Positions 1-6,908 of a stretch of DNA of 10,769 nucleotides are shown one piece after another. Each line of letters begins with the position of its first letter. Within the stretch, counting starts at the first letter, position 1. The notes below the pieces were generated by a model. That model had not been told where the DNA came from, ran no database searches, and was given only the letters and a program-made list of their open reading frames with translations. The DNA comes from Burkholderiales bacterium UBA4615. GTDB lineage: Bacteria; Pseudomonadota; Gammaproteobacteria; Burkholderiales; Burkholderiaceae_E. The translations under genes and the position numbers were made by a program. The DNA lies in assembly GCA_002386465.1 (NCBI GenBank), contig DGIT01000071.1, positions 20,915-31,683 on the forward strand. Reading direction: 5' to 3'.

Positions 1-1266
1 GACTTCACCAAAGCAGAGTCGACATTGCTAGATGAACGCAGCGCCGCCATGGCCTCTACGGCGTCGGCATCGACGTACACCCTCGCGTTGGGCGGCATCG
101 GCCTGTGTTTGGCCACGGCGGTCCTCGGACTTGTGCTGGGCCGAAGCCTCCTGCTGCAGTTGGGAGGAGAGCCGGGAAGCGCAGTACACGTGGCCGATCG
201 GGTTGCCGGCGGAGACCTGAGCGTATCGATTCCGGTGAGACCTGACGATGCCACCAGCGTCATGGCTAACCTTGCACGCATGCAGGACAGCCTGGCGACC
301 CTGGTGTCAAAGGTTCGCCAGAACTCCGAGAGTGTTGCCACGGCAAGCGCACAGATTGCACAAGGCAACCAGGACTTGTCCGGACGCACTGAAAAGCAGG
401 CCAGTGCGCTGCAGCAAACCGCGGCCACGATGGAAGAACTCGGCAGCACCGTGCGTCAAAACGCCGATAGCGCCAAGCAGGCCAGCCAACTCGCACAGGG
501 CGCCTCGGCAGTGGCCTCTCAGGGTAAAGAGGTCGTAGGCAAGGTGGTCACAACGATGCAGGGCATCAATGAGAGCAGCCGTCGTATCGGCGACATCATC
601 AGTGTGATCGACGGTATTGCGTTTCAGACCAATCTGCTCGCACTGAACGCGGCAGTCGAGGCTGCACGGGCTGGCGAACAAGGCCGTGGCTTTGCCGTCG
701 TCGCCAGCGAAGTGCGCAGCCTGGCGCAGCGAAGCGCCGACGCTGCCAAAGAGATCAAGAACCTGATCGGCCAAAGCGTGCGGCAGGTGGAGCAAGGCAC
801 CCTGCTGGTCGATGAGGCGGGCAAGACCATGGGCGAAATCGTGAGCTCCATCCGGCGCGTGACAGATATCGTGGGCGAAATCAGTTCAGCCAATGTCGAG
901 CAAAGCACCGGTGTTCAACAGGTGGGTGAAGCTGTAAGCCAGATGGATCAGGCAACGCAACAAAATGCGGCGCTGGTCGAGGAAAGTGCCGCAGCTGCGG
1001 AGAGCCTGAGGGCACAGGCCCAGCAACTCGTCGAGGTGGTCTCGGTGTTCAAGCTCGCGTACAGCGGCTCGGCAGACGTATCGCCTCGCGGCCCCTCACT
1101 CACCCAATCGATCACGATTGAGCGCGCCACCCCGCGGGTGCAGCCTGCTGGCAAGCTCCCGCCGCCTCGTCGCGAGCAGCAGGCCGCATCTGCTGCAAGC
1201 AGCTCACAGGCCCAGCAGACGGGGCAGACCGTCAAGGTGGGCGATGACGAGTGGGCATCTTTCTAA
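1..1266 (+). CDS. Methyl-accepting chemotaxis protein, C-terminal part (5' end outside window)
   Basis: This is a transmembrane chemoreceptor that passes ligand signals to the CheA/CheW array at the inner membrane. The frame is open from base 1, so the TTG at 25 is not the start; the periplasmic sensor domain lies to the left. A hydrophobic segment at about bases 73-141 is the second membrane helix. A HAMP domain follows (to about base 320), then a long Ala/Gln/Glu-rich coiled coil. The hairpin tip that contacts CheA/CheW is unmistakable, with EAARAGEQGRGFAVVASEVR at 658-717. The protein ends in EWASF after a Pro/Gln-rich linker. This resembles the W-x-x-F tether (NWETF in Tar/Tsr) that recruits CheR and CheB, so adaptation by methylation is likely. 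The ligand cannot be read from this part. A GC-rich hairpin follows the stop codon. Confidence 0.95.
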   Translation, partial: DFTKAESTLLDERSAAMASTASASTYTLALGGIGLCLATAVLGLVLGRSLLLQLGGEPGSAVHVADRVAGGDLSVSIPVRPDDATSVMANLARMQDSLATLVSKVRQNSESVATASAQIAQGNQDLSGRTEKQASALQQTAATMEELGSTVRQNADSAKQASQLAQGASAVASQGKEVVGKVVTTMQGINESSRRIGDIISVIDGIAFQTNLLALNAAVEAARAGEQGRGFAVVASEVRSLAQRSADAAKEIKNLIGQSVRQVEQGTLLVDEAGKTMGEIVSSIRRVTDIVGEISSANVEQSTGVQQVGEAVSQMDQATQQNAALVEESAAAAESLRAQAQQLVEVVSVFKLAYSGSADVSPRGPSLTQSITIERATPRVQPAGKLPPPRREQQAASAASSSQAQQTGQTVKVGDDEWASF

Positions 1267-1273
1267 CTTGACC

Positions 1274-1294
1274 GGGCTGGGCCACGCCCAGCCC
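1274..1294 (+). terminator. Hairpin after chemoreceptor gene, possible terminator
   Basis: A perfect 9-bp stem (GGGCTGGGC, 1274-1282, pairing with GCCCAGCCC, 1286-1294) with a CAC loop begins 7 bases after the stop codon. It is very stable, but no T-run follows, so it is not a classical intrinsic terminator. It may be a Rho-assisted terminator or a 3'-end stabiliser. Confidence 0.5.
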
Positions 1295-1454
1295 TCCTGT
1301 CAGGGGCGCCACAGACTGATGGTCAGTCCACCCATGCCATGTGTTGGCCTGCTGCGCGCACTGGACTGGTAACTGCCCAGGCGATCGGAGTCCACGGGTG
1401 TGCATTCTCCTCGAATAAATAACGCGCCACGCAGTTGCACACGAAGAACGCCCA

Positions 1455-1464
1455 CTGTCGACAG
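1455..1464. promoter_or_regulatory. Palindrome CTGTCGACAG, candidate activator site
   Basis: A perfect 10-bp inverted repeat lies about 75-85 bases upstream of the -24 element, a plausible place for an enhancer-binding protein dimer. I do not know the binding motif of the expected activator (PrsR type), so the assignment rests only on symmetry and position. A 10-bp palindrome could also occur by chance. Confidence 0.25.
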
Positions 1465-1536
1465 ACTTTACAAATCGAGCCTGCACACCCGACACCGCTG
1501 CCTGCTCACACAGCAAACATGCGGCGTTGCATCGTC

Positions 1537-1552
1537 TGGCACGGTCTGTGCG
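1537..1552 (+). promoter_or_regulatory. Sigma-54 (RpoN) -24/-12 promoter for the PEP-CTERM gene
   Basis: The sequence TGGCACG-GTCT-GTGC matches the RpoN consensus TGGCACG-N4-TTGC at 10 of 11 fixed positions. It has the obligatory GG (1538-1539) and GC (1550-1551) at correct spacing. Transcription would start near 1563, giving a 5' leader of about 68 bases before the ATG at 1631. Sigma-54 promoters need an enhancer-binding protein. In bacteria with exosortase systems the two-component pair PrsK/PrsR, with PrsR a sigma-54 activator, is the known candidate. That link is inference here, since no prsK/prsR is in the window. Confidence 0.75.
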
Positions 1553-1630
1553 TGAGCTACAAATAGAGCCGCGTGACCGTGCAGACCTCCTCTTGCCCGA
1601 CTCCTCTTACAACCCCTTCGGAGAATGGCA

Positions 1631-2167
1631 ATGACAACGACTACTTTCAAGCGCACGGCGCTTCAGCTCTCTTTTGCTCTGGCTGGTATCGGGCTTTCGT
1701 TCAGTTCGCAGGCTGTGCAAATTACAGCCGCGAGTTGGAATGGTGGCCTGACCTATGAAGTGACGACGGTTGTCGGCACGTGGAACGACTTGAAATCAGT
1801 GTTGCAGAGTCAAGCCTGGTGGGGGTGGTGTACGACCTGCGGCAGCGTCCTCAACCCTGTTGACCTGGCTGGGAAAGCGGGCGCGGCCTTCGATTACAGC
1901 TTCCCCAACGACGCAGGCAACAATAATGTCTACGGCCCGCTGTTCGCGTACAACACGCTGGGCGACCCGATTTCCGCGATCAACTTCGTCGCGTTTCGCC
2001 GTTACGACTACGATTGGCACCAAAACATTGCGGCCGTTGACGCCACGTACACTTGGGCGATTGTCGGTCAGGGCAACGATGAAAGCGATGTGCCTACCCC
2101 TGCTTCCCTTGCCCTGATGGGCTTAGGCTTAGTCGGTGTGGTAGCGGCCCGTCGCAAACGAGTGTGA
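1631..2167 (+). CDS. PEP-CTERM sorting domain-containing exported protein
   Basis: This is a small secreted protein carrying an exosortase recognition tail. The start at 1631 (178 aa) is preferred over the in-frame ATG at 1625: the GGAGA at 1620-1624 abuts 1625 but sits about 6 bases before 1631. The N-terminus is a signal peptide (Lys-Arg, hydrophobic stretch, probable cleavage after SSQA). The C-terminus has the PEP-CTERM layout: a VPTP box, a hydrophobic stretch of about 16 residues and a basic tail AARRKR. The third residue of the box is Thr instead of the usual Glu. The mature part is rich in Trp, Tyr, Asn and Asp and has a WWGWCTTC stretch with a CxxC pair. It resembles small Burkholderiales PEP-CTERM proteins with a WWGN-like motif near the N-terminus. 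Proteins of this class are processed by exosortase and linked to exopolysaccharide, biofilm or floc formation; the exact role here is unknown. It appears monocistronic behind a sigma-54 promoter. Confidence 0.9.
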   Translation: MTTTTFKRTALQLSFALAGIGLSFSSQAVQITAASWNGGLTYEVTTVVGTWNDLKSVLQSQAWWGWCTTCGSVLNPVDLAGKAGAAFDYSFPNDAGNNNVYGPLFAYNTLGDPISAINFVAFRRYDYDWHQNIAAVDATYTWAIVGQGNDESDVPTPASLALMGLGLVGVVAARRKRV

Positions 2168-2213
2168 CAATTCGCCTCGGATCGCGCGCTCGCAACCGGA
2201 TCTACACGCGCGC

Positions 2214-2513
2214 ATGTCCATCCATGAAGGTTACCGCCCGGGCTGCATCGGCGACATCGTCGCGCTGCATGCCCGGACCTATGCGCAGATCGCCGGCTTC
2301 GGGGCATTCTTCGAAGCCAAAGTGGCAGCCGAGCTGGCCGAATTTGTCGGGCGTCTGCCCAGCGACAACAAGCGCATGTGGCTCTACCTTGAAGATGACC
2401 GCATCAAGGGCTCCCTGGTGCCGCGCAATGCCGAATCATCCAGCCCATCCCCGCCGACCGCGTCTCATTCGCGCGCATTGCGCCTGCGCGGTCTGTCCGC
2501 GGATGCGGTATAA
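2214..2513 (+). pseudogene. N-terminal remnant of a GNAT-family N-acetyltransferase
   Basis: Residues 1-69 (to about base 2420) read like the start of a GNAT acetyltransferase of the type often fused to or found beside MarR regulators. They show a RPG.IGDIVALH.RTYA opening, FEAKVAAELAEF, and the strand pair MWLYLEDDRIKGSLV. After this the protein turns into a low-complexity Ser/Pro/Arg tail and stops at 99 residues. Family members run to about 150-170 residues and carry the acetyl-CoA loop (Q/RxxGxG/A) in the missing half. I found no continuation in the other two forward frames before the next gene. No good ribosome binding site precedes the ATG. The likeliest reading is a gene decayed by deletion, though a short expressed protein cannot be excluded. 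Confidence 0.5.
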
Positions 2514-2514
2514 C
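2509..2514 (+). promoter_or_regulatory. Possible -10 element upstream of the tctC-type operon
   Basis: TATAAC matches the sigma-70 -10 consensus in 5 of 6 positions and lies about 80 bases before the receptor ATG at 2596, in the gap after the GNAT remnant. No convincing -35 sits 16-18 bases upstream, so this is a weak candidate that might depend on an activator. Confidence 0.3.
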
Positions 2515-2595
2515 TGAGGCTCGAACATCTGACCGACCGTAAGATGCTAGTGGTGTTCACGCACCCTGCATCCATACCGCTACGGGGAGACATCC

Positions 2596-3573
2596 ATGCG
2601 TCTGCTGCAAACCTCGCACAGCGCGATCGCATTGTGCGCATCGCTCTTTTTTTCCTGTCTGATGGCCACCGCCGCCCATGCCCAAACCGCATGGAAGCCA
2701 GATCGCCCGGTCACCCTCGTCGTGCCCTACAGTCCCGGGGGCGGCACCGATGTCATGGCGCGTCAAGTCGCCAAGGTGCTCACGCGCCGCTGGAATCAGG
2801 CCGTCAATGTCGAAAACACGCCGGGCGCAGACGGTCTGATCGGCACCCGACGGGTCATCGACGCCAAGCCCGATGGCTACACCTTCCTCGTCCAGTTGCC
2901 CTCGCTGGTGCTCAACCGGCACCTGCCCGGGTTCAAGGGCGTTGACCCGGTCACCCAACTGCTTCCAGTCTCAGCCTACTCAGTCCTCTCGGGTGTCTAT
3001 GTCACCCATGCTTCCATCCCAGGCAAAACGCTGAGCGAGGTGGTGCAGTACTGCAAGACCGCACCCAAGCCATGCACTTTCGGCACCACTGAAAACACTG
3101 CGCGGCTGCGCTTGCAAATGCTCGCGGTTGAGCTGCCCTCGATGATCGTCGTGAACTACAAGGGTGGCGGACAACTGATCACCGACCTGATCGGCAACAA
3201 TCTGAACGTCGCCTCGATGGGTTTCACCGCCGTGCTGCCGCACATGCAGTCGGGCCAGGTCAAAGTGGTGATGACTTCCGGCAGACAGCGCACGCCGGTG
3301 CTCCCTGATGTCCAGTCGTCCATTGAAGCGGGCTATCCGCAACTCACCGGAGAGACCTGGTACGGGCTCTTTGCGCCACTGGGCACGCCCAAGCCGATCA
3401 TCGACGCGGTGTCAGCCGAGGTCCGCGAGGCGATTAAGGACGAGGGCGTCCTCAAGTCCTTCGCGACACTGGGCGCCTCGCCGATCGGCAATACGCCGGA
3501 GGAGTTCGCAAAGCTCATCCGTGAAGAAAGCGACCGGCTGACTGAACTGGTCAAGCGCTTTCCGATTCAATGA
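2596..3573 (+). CDS. Tripartite tricarboxylate transporter substrate-binding protein (Bug/TctC family)
   Basis: This is a periplasmic solute receptor of 325 aa, the usual length for the family. It has a signal peptide (hydrophobic residues 9-24, probable cleavage after AHA at 29). The diagnostic opening is RPVTLVVPYSPGGGTD (37-52), followed by VENTPGADGLIG (72-83), a PDGYT turn, and the family end IREESDRL. Bug proteins bind carboxylates such as citrate, glutamate, nicotinate or aromatic acids and hand them to TctAB-type permeases or act as orphan sensors. No permease gene is in the window and the ligand cannot be read. The Cys153/Cys160 pair could form a periplasmic disulfide. The ribosome binding site GGGGAG (2584-2589), 6 bases before ATG, is strong. 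Only 13 bases separate its stop from the next start, so it probably heads an operon with the dioxygenase and the GST. Confidence 0.93.
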   Translation: MRLLQTSHSAIALCASLFFSCLMATAAHAQTAWKPDRPVTLVVPYSPGGGTDVMARQVAKVLTRRWNQAVNVENTPGADGLIGTRRVIDAKPDGYTFLVQLPSLVLNRHLPGFKGVDPVTQLLPVSAYSVLSGVYVTHASIPGKTLSEVVQYCKTAPKPCTFGTTENTARLRLQMLAVELPSMIVVNYKGGGQLITDLIGNNLNVASMGFTAVLPHMQSGQVKVVMTSGRQRTPVLPDVQSSIEAGYPQLTGETWYGLFAPLGTPKPIIDAVSAEVREAIKDEGVLKSFATLGASPIGNTPEEFAKLIREESDRLTELVKRFPIQ

Positions 3574-3586
3574 GGGCGATGCACCC

Positions 3587-4699
3587 GTGCGCATTCCCTC
3601 AACCATCGGATCGCGCCCCACCCATGCCGGTCGCGATGCATCCGCCTGGACGGTTGAGTCGCTCGAACGGGACACACGCTGGATCGTGCTGCTCGACGAC
3701 AACGACCGGGCCAATCTGCTGGCGGGTCTGAAAGCCGGGCGTATCGCAGACAAGCCTTTGCTGGACTATTGCCGCAGCGATTTTCCCTTTGGCGAGATGG
3801 TGCTGTCGAAGCTGCGTTCGGCCATTGACGAAGCCCAGCACGGTCTCGGCGTGGCACTGGTGCGCGGCATGCCGCGTGCGGGCATCGACCCGGACCAGTT
3901 CGAGCTGCTGACCTGGGCCATCGGCCTGCATTTCGGTGTGGCGCGCCCGCAGGACCGCCAGACCCGCTATATCAACGCAGTCAAGGATGTCGGTGTCGAT
4001 TACCGCAGCCCGACCGGGCGAGGCTATTCATCAAATGCCGAGCTCGATTTTCATGCCGACGGCGGTGACGTTGTGCTGCTGAGCTGCTGGAACCAGGCCC
4101 CCGAGGGTGGAGATAGCCTGTGTGCAAGCGGTGTGTCCGCGTGGCGTCAGCTTGTGGTCGAACGGCCCGATCTGGCCGCGGTGCTCGAGTCCGAACCCGT
4201 CCCATTCAGCCGGCAGGGCGAGCAGGCCGAGGGCGAAGCGCCGTTCACGCTGTTGCCGGTGTTTGCGCGCACCGACTCGGATGTGTTGTGCGCCTGGAAT
4301 CGAAACCGCATTCAAAACGGGCTCAAACTGCCTGGCGCGCCAGCATGCAGCGCTGCGCAACGCGAAGGTCTGGAGTTGCTCGACGCCATCTTGCGCCGCC
4401 CGCAGTTCATGTACCGCATGCGCCTGCAACCCGGGGATATCCAGATCCTCTCCAACCTCACCACCTTGCATTCGCGCACGGCATTCACCGACTATCCGGA
4501 GCCTGAGCGCAAACGCATCCTGTACAGGCTCTGGATCGCCACCCCTGACGGGCGCAGGCTGCCGGCCAGCTGGCGCGACAAGTGGGGCGCCACCGAACCC
4601 GGCGTCGTCAAGGGCGGCATGCGCGGCCATCAGTACGACGACCGCTGCCGCGCCTTCGAAGCACGCCAGGCCGCTGACCTCGGCATGCGCATGGCCTGA
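3587..4699 (+). CDS. TauD/TfdA-family Fe(II)/2-oxoglutarate-dependent dioxygenase
   Basis: This cytoplasmic oxygenase couples 2-oxoglutarate decarboxylation to hydroxylation of an organic substrate. The iron triad is visible: His156-x-Asp158 in DFHADGGD and the distal His295 in TTLHSRTAF. Arg314 in RILYRLWI is the likely 2-oxoglutarate-binding arginine. At 370 aa it is longer than taurine dioxygenase (about 280) and closer to the gamma-butyrobetaine/clavaminate-synthase-like branch. The substrate is unknown; nothing ties it to taurine. The start is GTG at 3587, with GAGGG (3572-3576) overlapping the upstream stop. A nearby ATG at 3579 is in another frame. The placement after a carboxylate receptor and before a GST suggests a small catabolic operon for an imported acid, which is inference. 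Confidence 0.9.
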   Translation: MRIPSTIGSRPTHAGRDASAWTVESLERDTRWIVLLDDNDRANLLAGLKAGRIADKPLLDYCRSDFPFGEMVLSKLRSAIDEAQHGLGVALVRGMPRAGIDPDQFELLTWAIGLHFGVARPQDRQTRYINAVKDVGVDYRSPTGRGYSSNAELDFHADGGDVVLLSCWNQAPEGGDSLCASGVSAWRQLVVERPDLAAVLESEPVPFSRQGEQAEGEAPFTLLPVFARTDSDVLCAWNRNRIQNGLKLPGAPACSAAQREGLELLDAILRRPQFMYRMRLQPGDIQILSNLTTLHSRTAFTDYPEPERKRILYRLWIATPDGRRLPASWRDKWGATEPGVVKGGMRGHQYDDRCRAFEARQAADLGMRMA

Positions 4700-4731
4700 G
4701 CCGGGGCCGCAACGCACGAGGCATTGAAGCC

Positions 4732-5352
4732 ATGCTGACCATCTGGGGCCGAACGAATTCCATCAACGTCATGAAGGTGCTCTGGGCCTGCGATGAAGTG
4801 GGCGTGCCCTACGAGCGCATCGATGCAGGCATGCAGTTCGGTGTGGTCGACACGCCCGAATATGGGCGCATGAATCCGAACCGACGCGTGCCCACGATCA
4901 ACGACGATGGGTTCGTGCTCTGGGAGTCGAACACGATCGTGCGCTATCTTGCAGCGCACCACGGTCGCGAAGACCTGCTGCCTGGCGCACCTCAGGCACG
5001 TGCCGACGTTGAACGCTGGATGGACTGGACGACAGCGAGCCTTACGGTCGGGATGACACCGCTCTTCTGGCAGCTGATCCGTACGCCTGAGGCCAATCGC
5101 AGCCCTGCGGTGCTGGCTCAGGCGACCCAAGACGCGGAACGCGGCATGCGTATCCTGAACGACCACCTTGGATCACGCACGTTCATGTCGGCTGATCGGT
5201 TCACGGCCGCCGACATCGCCGTGGCCGCCTTCGTGCACCGCTGGCTGGCACTGCCCTGCGAACACCCCAACCTGCCGGCCTTGCAGGCCTATTACCAGCG
5301 CATGTTGTTGCGAGAGCCTTATCGCACGCATGTGGCCATGCCGCTCACCTGA
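4732..5352 (+). CDS. Glutathione S-transferase family protein
   Basis: This is a 206-aa cytosolic GST with the two usual domains. The N-terminal thioredoxin fold (about 1-80) has LTIWGRTNSINVMKV, with Asn9/Ser10 in the position that usually activates the glutathione thiol. It also has the cis-proline in RRVPTI (Pro54) and the gamma-glutamyl-binding Glu65-Ser66 in LWESNTIVRYLA. The helical C-terminal domain carries the N-capping box FTAADIAV (about 157-164). It would conjugate glutathione to electrophiles or act as a lyase or isomerase in a catabolic route; the substrate is unknown. It starts 32 bases after the dioxygenase stop with GAGG at 4718-4721, so it is probably co-transcribed. The family is clear, the biological role is not. 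Confidence 0.92.
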   Translation: MLTIWGRTNSINVMKVLWACDEVGVPYERIDAGMQFGVVDTPEYGRMNPNRRVPTINDDGFVLWESNTIVRYLAAHHGREDLLPGAPQARADVERWMDWTTASLTVGMTPLFWQLIRTPEANRSPAVLAQATQDAERGMRILNDHLGSRTFMSADRFTAADIAVAAFVHRWLALPCEHPNLPALQAYYQRMLLREPYRTHVAMPLT

Positions 5353-5419
5353 GACACACGACTACAGTCACTATCGAACATAGCCAGCACCGAACCAACA
5401 CCTTTGCGGAGTCGCGGTC

Positions 5420-6847
5420 ATGCGTACGCATACACACCACGAGGGGATCCACTCACCTCTCGACCTGATCGCATCGAAGCTGACAACCCCTAAGTCGAAC
5501 TGGCCGGAGCGAGCTGCAACCGGGCGCAGACTTCGTGAGCGCCTCACGCGTTCAGGACTGGGCGGTTGGATTCCCGGCTCGGGGCGCTCTGATCCCATCG
5601 GTCTGCTCGAGGCCGGTAACGCCGGACGCGACCCAGGCCTGATTCCCTTACGCATGTCTCGCATGGCCTCATCGCCATTCGCATTTTTGCGAGGATCGGC
5701 AGCAGTGATGGCAGCGGACCTGGCCACGCAGCCCTCTTCCGGGCTGCATGTAGTGCTCGACGGCGATGCGCACTTCAACAACTTCGGATTGTTCGGTACG
5801 CCCGACGCGCAGGTCGTCGTGGACCTCAACGACTTCGACGAAGTGCTGATTGGCCCTTGGGAATGGGATCTCAAGCGGTTGACAGCCAGCATCGAGGTCG
5901 CAGGTCGGGAAATCGGCCTCGACGCCCCGGCACGCGAGCACGCTGTCCGGGGTGCCAGTGCTGGCTATCGCAACGCCATGAGTCTCATGGCAGGCTTGCC
6001 CGTGCTGGCCCTGTGGCAGCGGCGCACGACAGTCGAAGATTTGATTAGCGACCTGTCGGCGCAAGTCAGGGGCAGCTGGGCGGCTGACGAAGGTGCTCGC
6101 AACCTGCTTGCGTCGGCAAGAAACAAAGCACTGCAGTCGAACAACGATTCGCTGCGGGCATCAATGACCCAGCTCGACGATTCGGGTGGCCGTGTCTTTC
6201 TTGAGCAGCCTCCGATTTTGACCCGTCCGCCCGCATCGGTTCGCGACCAGGTGGTCAATTCACTGCAAAGCTATCTGTTGAGCCTGCCACTTGAGCGTCG
6301 CTTCATGATTCAGCGCTACCACGTTGTGGACGTGGCCCATCGGGTTGTCGGCGTCGGAAGCGTCGGGTTGCGCGCCTATTGCGTGATGCTCGCCGGCAAC
6401 GATGATTCAGACGCACTCTTTCTGCAGGTCAAGCAGGCAGCCCCGGCGGCACATGCACCCTTTTCTCCCGACATGCCTGAGCCGTTCAGTCACGAGGGTC
6501 AGCGTGTCGTGCATGGTCAGCGGCTCATGCAATCTCTGGGCGACCCGCTGCTTGGCTGGACATCGATCGACGGATTACCCTACTACGTCAGACAGATGCG
6601 CAATCTGAAGGGATCGTTCGCTCCCGAGAAAATGTCTGCCACCACCTTCTCGGCATTCAGCTGGACCTTCGGCGCTTTGCTGGCGCGAGCCCACGCCCGC
6701 ACAGGGGACGCAGCGGCCATTTCCGGTTATTGCGGTGCGAGCTCGCGCGAAGATCATGAGCTCGACGATGCCATGCTCACTTGGGCGAAAGGGTATGCCG
6801 ACCAGACCGAGGCCGATCACGCACGACTGGTCGCGCGCTTGCGATGA
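5420..6847 (+). CDS. DUF2252 family protein
   Basis: This 475-aa protein belongs to the DUF2252 (COG4320) family and has no established activity. The start is supported by GGAG at 5408-5411, 8 bases before ATG. Family landmarks are MASSPFAFLRGSAAVMAADL (82-101), GDAHFNNFG (115-123), DLNDFDE (135-141) and PWEWDLKRL (146-154). Later come GVGSVGLR (311-318) and FLQVKQA (334-340). GDxHxxNFG followed by DxNDFD looks like the catalytic loop and metal-binding Asp of phosphotransferase-type kinases. The GxGxxG plus VK pair looks like a nucleotide-binding lobe, but it comes after the catalytic part instead of before it. A permuted kinase fold is my inference. There is no signal peptide or membrane segment, so it is probably cytoplasmic. 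It sits 67 bases after the GST and converges with phnY, with 61 bases between the two stops. Confidence 0.9.
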   Translation: MRTHTHHEGIHSPLDLIASKLTTPKSNWPERAATGRRLRERLTRSGLGGWIPGSGRSDPIGLLEAGNAGRDPGLIPLRMSRMASSPFAFLRGSAAVMAADLATQPSSGLHVVLDGDAHFNNFGLFGTPDAQVVVDLNDFDEVLIGPWEWDLKRLTASIEVAGREIGLDAPAREHAVRGASAGYRNAMSLMAGLPVLALWQRRTTVEDLISDLSAQVRGSWAADEGARNLLASARNKALQSNNDSLRASMTQLDDSGGRVFLEQPPILTRPPASVRDQVVNSLQSYLLSLPLERRFMIQRYHVVDVAHRVVGVGSVGLRAYCVMLAGNDDSDALFLQVKQAAPAAHAPFSPDMPEPFSHEGQRVVHGQRLMQSLGDPLLGWTSIDGLPYYVRQMRNLKGSFAPEKMSATTFSAFSWTFGALLARAHARTGDAAAISGYCGASSREDHELDDAMLTWAKGYADQTEADHARLVARLR

Positions 6848-6861
6848 CCCGTTGCCACGGG
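6848..6861 (+). terminator. Short hairpin in the convergent gap DUF2252/phnY
   Basis: CCCGT (6848-6852) pairs with ACGGG (6857-6861) around a four-base loop directly after the DUF2252 stop codon. The stem is only 5 bp and no T-run follows, so terminator function is uncertain. The gap between the two converging genes is only 61 bases. Confidence 0.3.
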
Positions 6862-6908
6862 CTGCCAGGACGGAAGCCGCAATGCCTTACGCCAAAGCCA
6901 GGGCGGTG

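Larger units (their letters stand above)
1267..1630. other. Intergenic region upstream of PEP-CTERM gene
   Basis: No convincing gene is seen in these 364 bases. They hold the hairpin after the chemoreceptor gene, a short AT-rich patch at 1412-1422, a perfect 10-bp palindrome CTGTCGACAG at 1455-1464, the -24/-12 promoter at 1537-1551 and a leader of about 68 bases. Short open frames here lack ribosome binding sites and recognisable domains. The length and content fit a regulated promoter with an upstream activator site, as sigma-54 promoters require. Confidence 0.6.

Noticed and set aside
25..27. TTG as start codon of the chemoreceptor
   Set aside because: The frame is open to base 1, and a receptor lacking its sensor domain and first membrane helix is less likely than truncation by the window edge.
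2655..2660. Lipobox at Cys21 of the Bug receptor
   Set aside because: The residues before the Cys (Phe-Phe-Ser) do not fit the lipobox, and a normal AHA cleavage site follows at residue 29.
3587..4699. Dioxygenase as a phosphonate-oxidising enzyme (PhnY*-like) linked to the phn genes
   Set aside because: Its sequence is TauD/TfdA-like rather than the PhnY*/phytanoyl-CoA-hydroxylase type, and it sits in a separate operon more than 2 kb from phnY with the GST and DUF2252 genes between.
4031..4717. 228-codon minus-strand open frame opposite the dioxygenase
   Set aside because: The sense strand encodes an intact dioxygenase with its iron triad; the antisense frame has no motif and no credible ribosome binding site.
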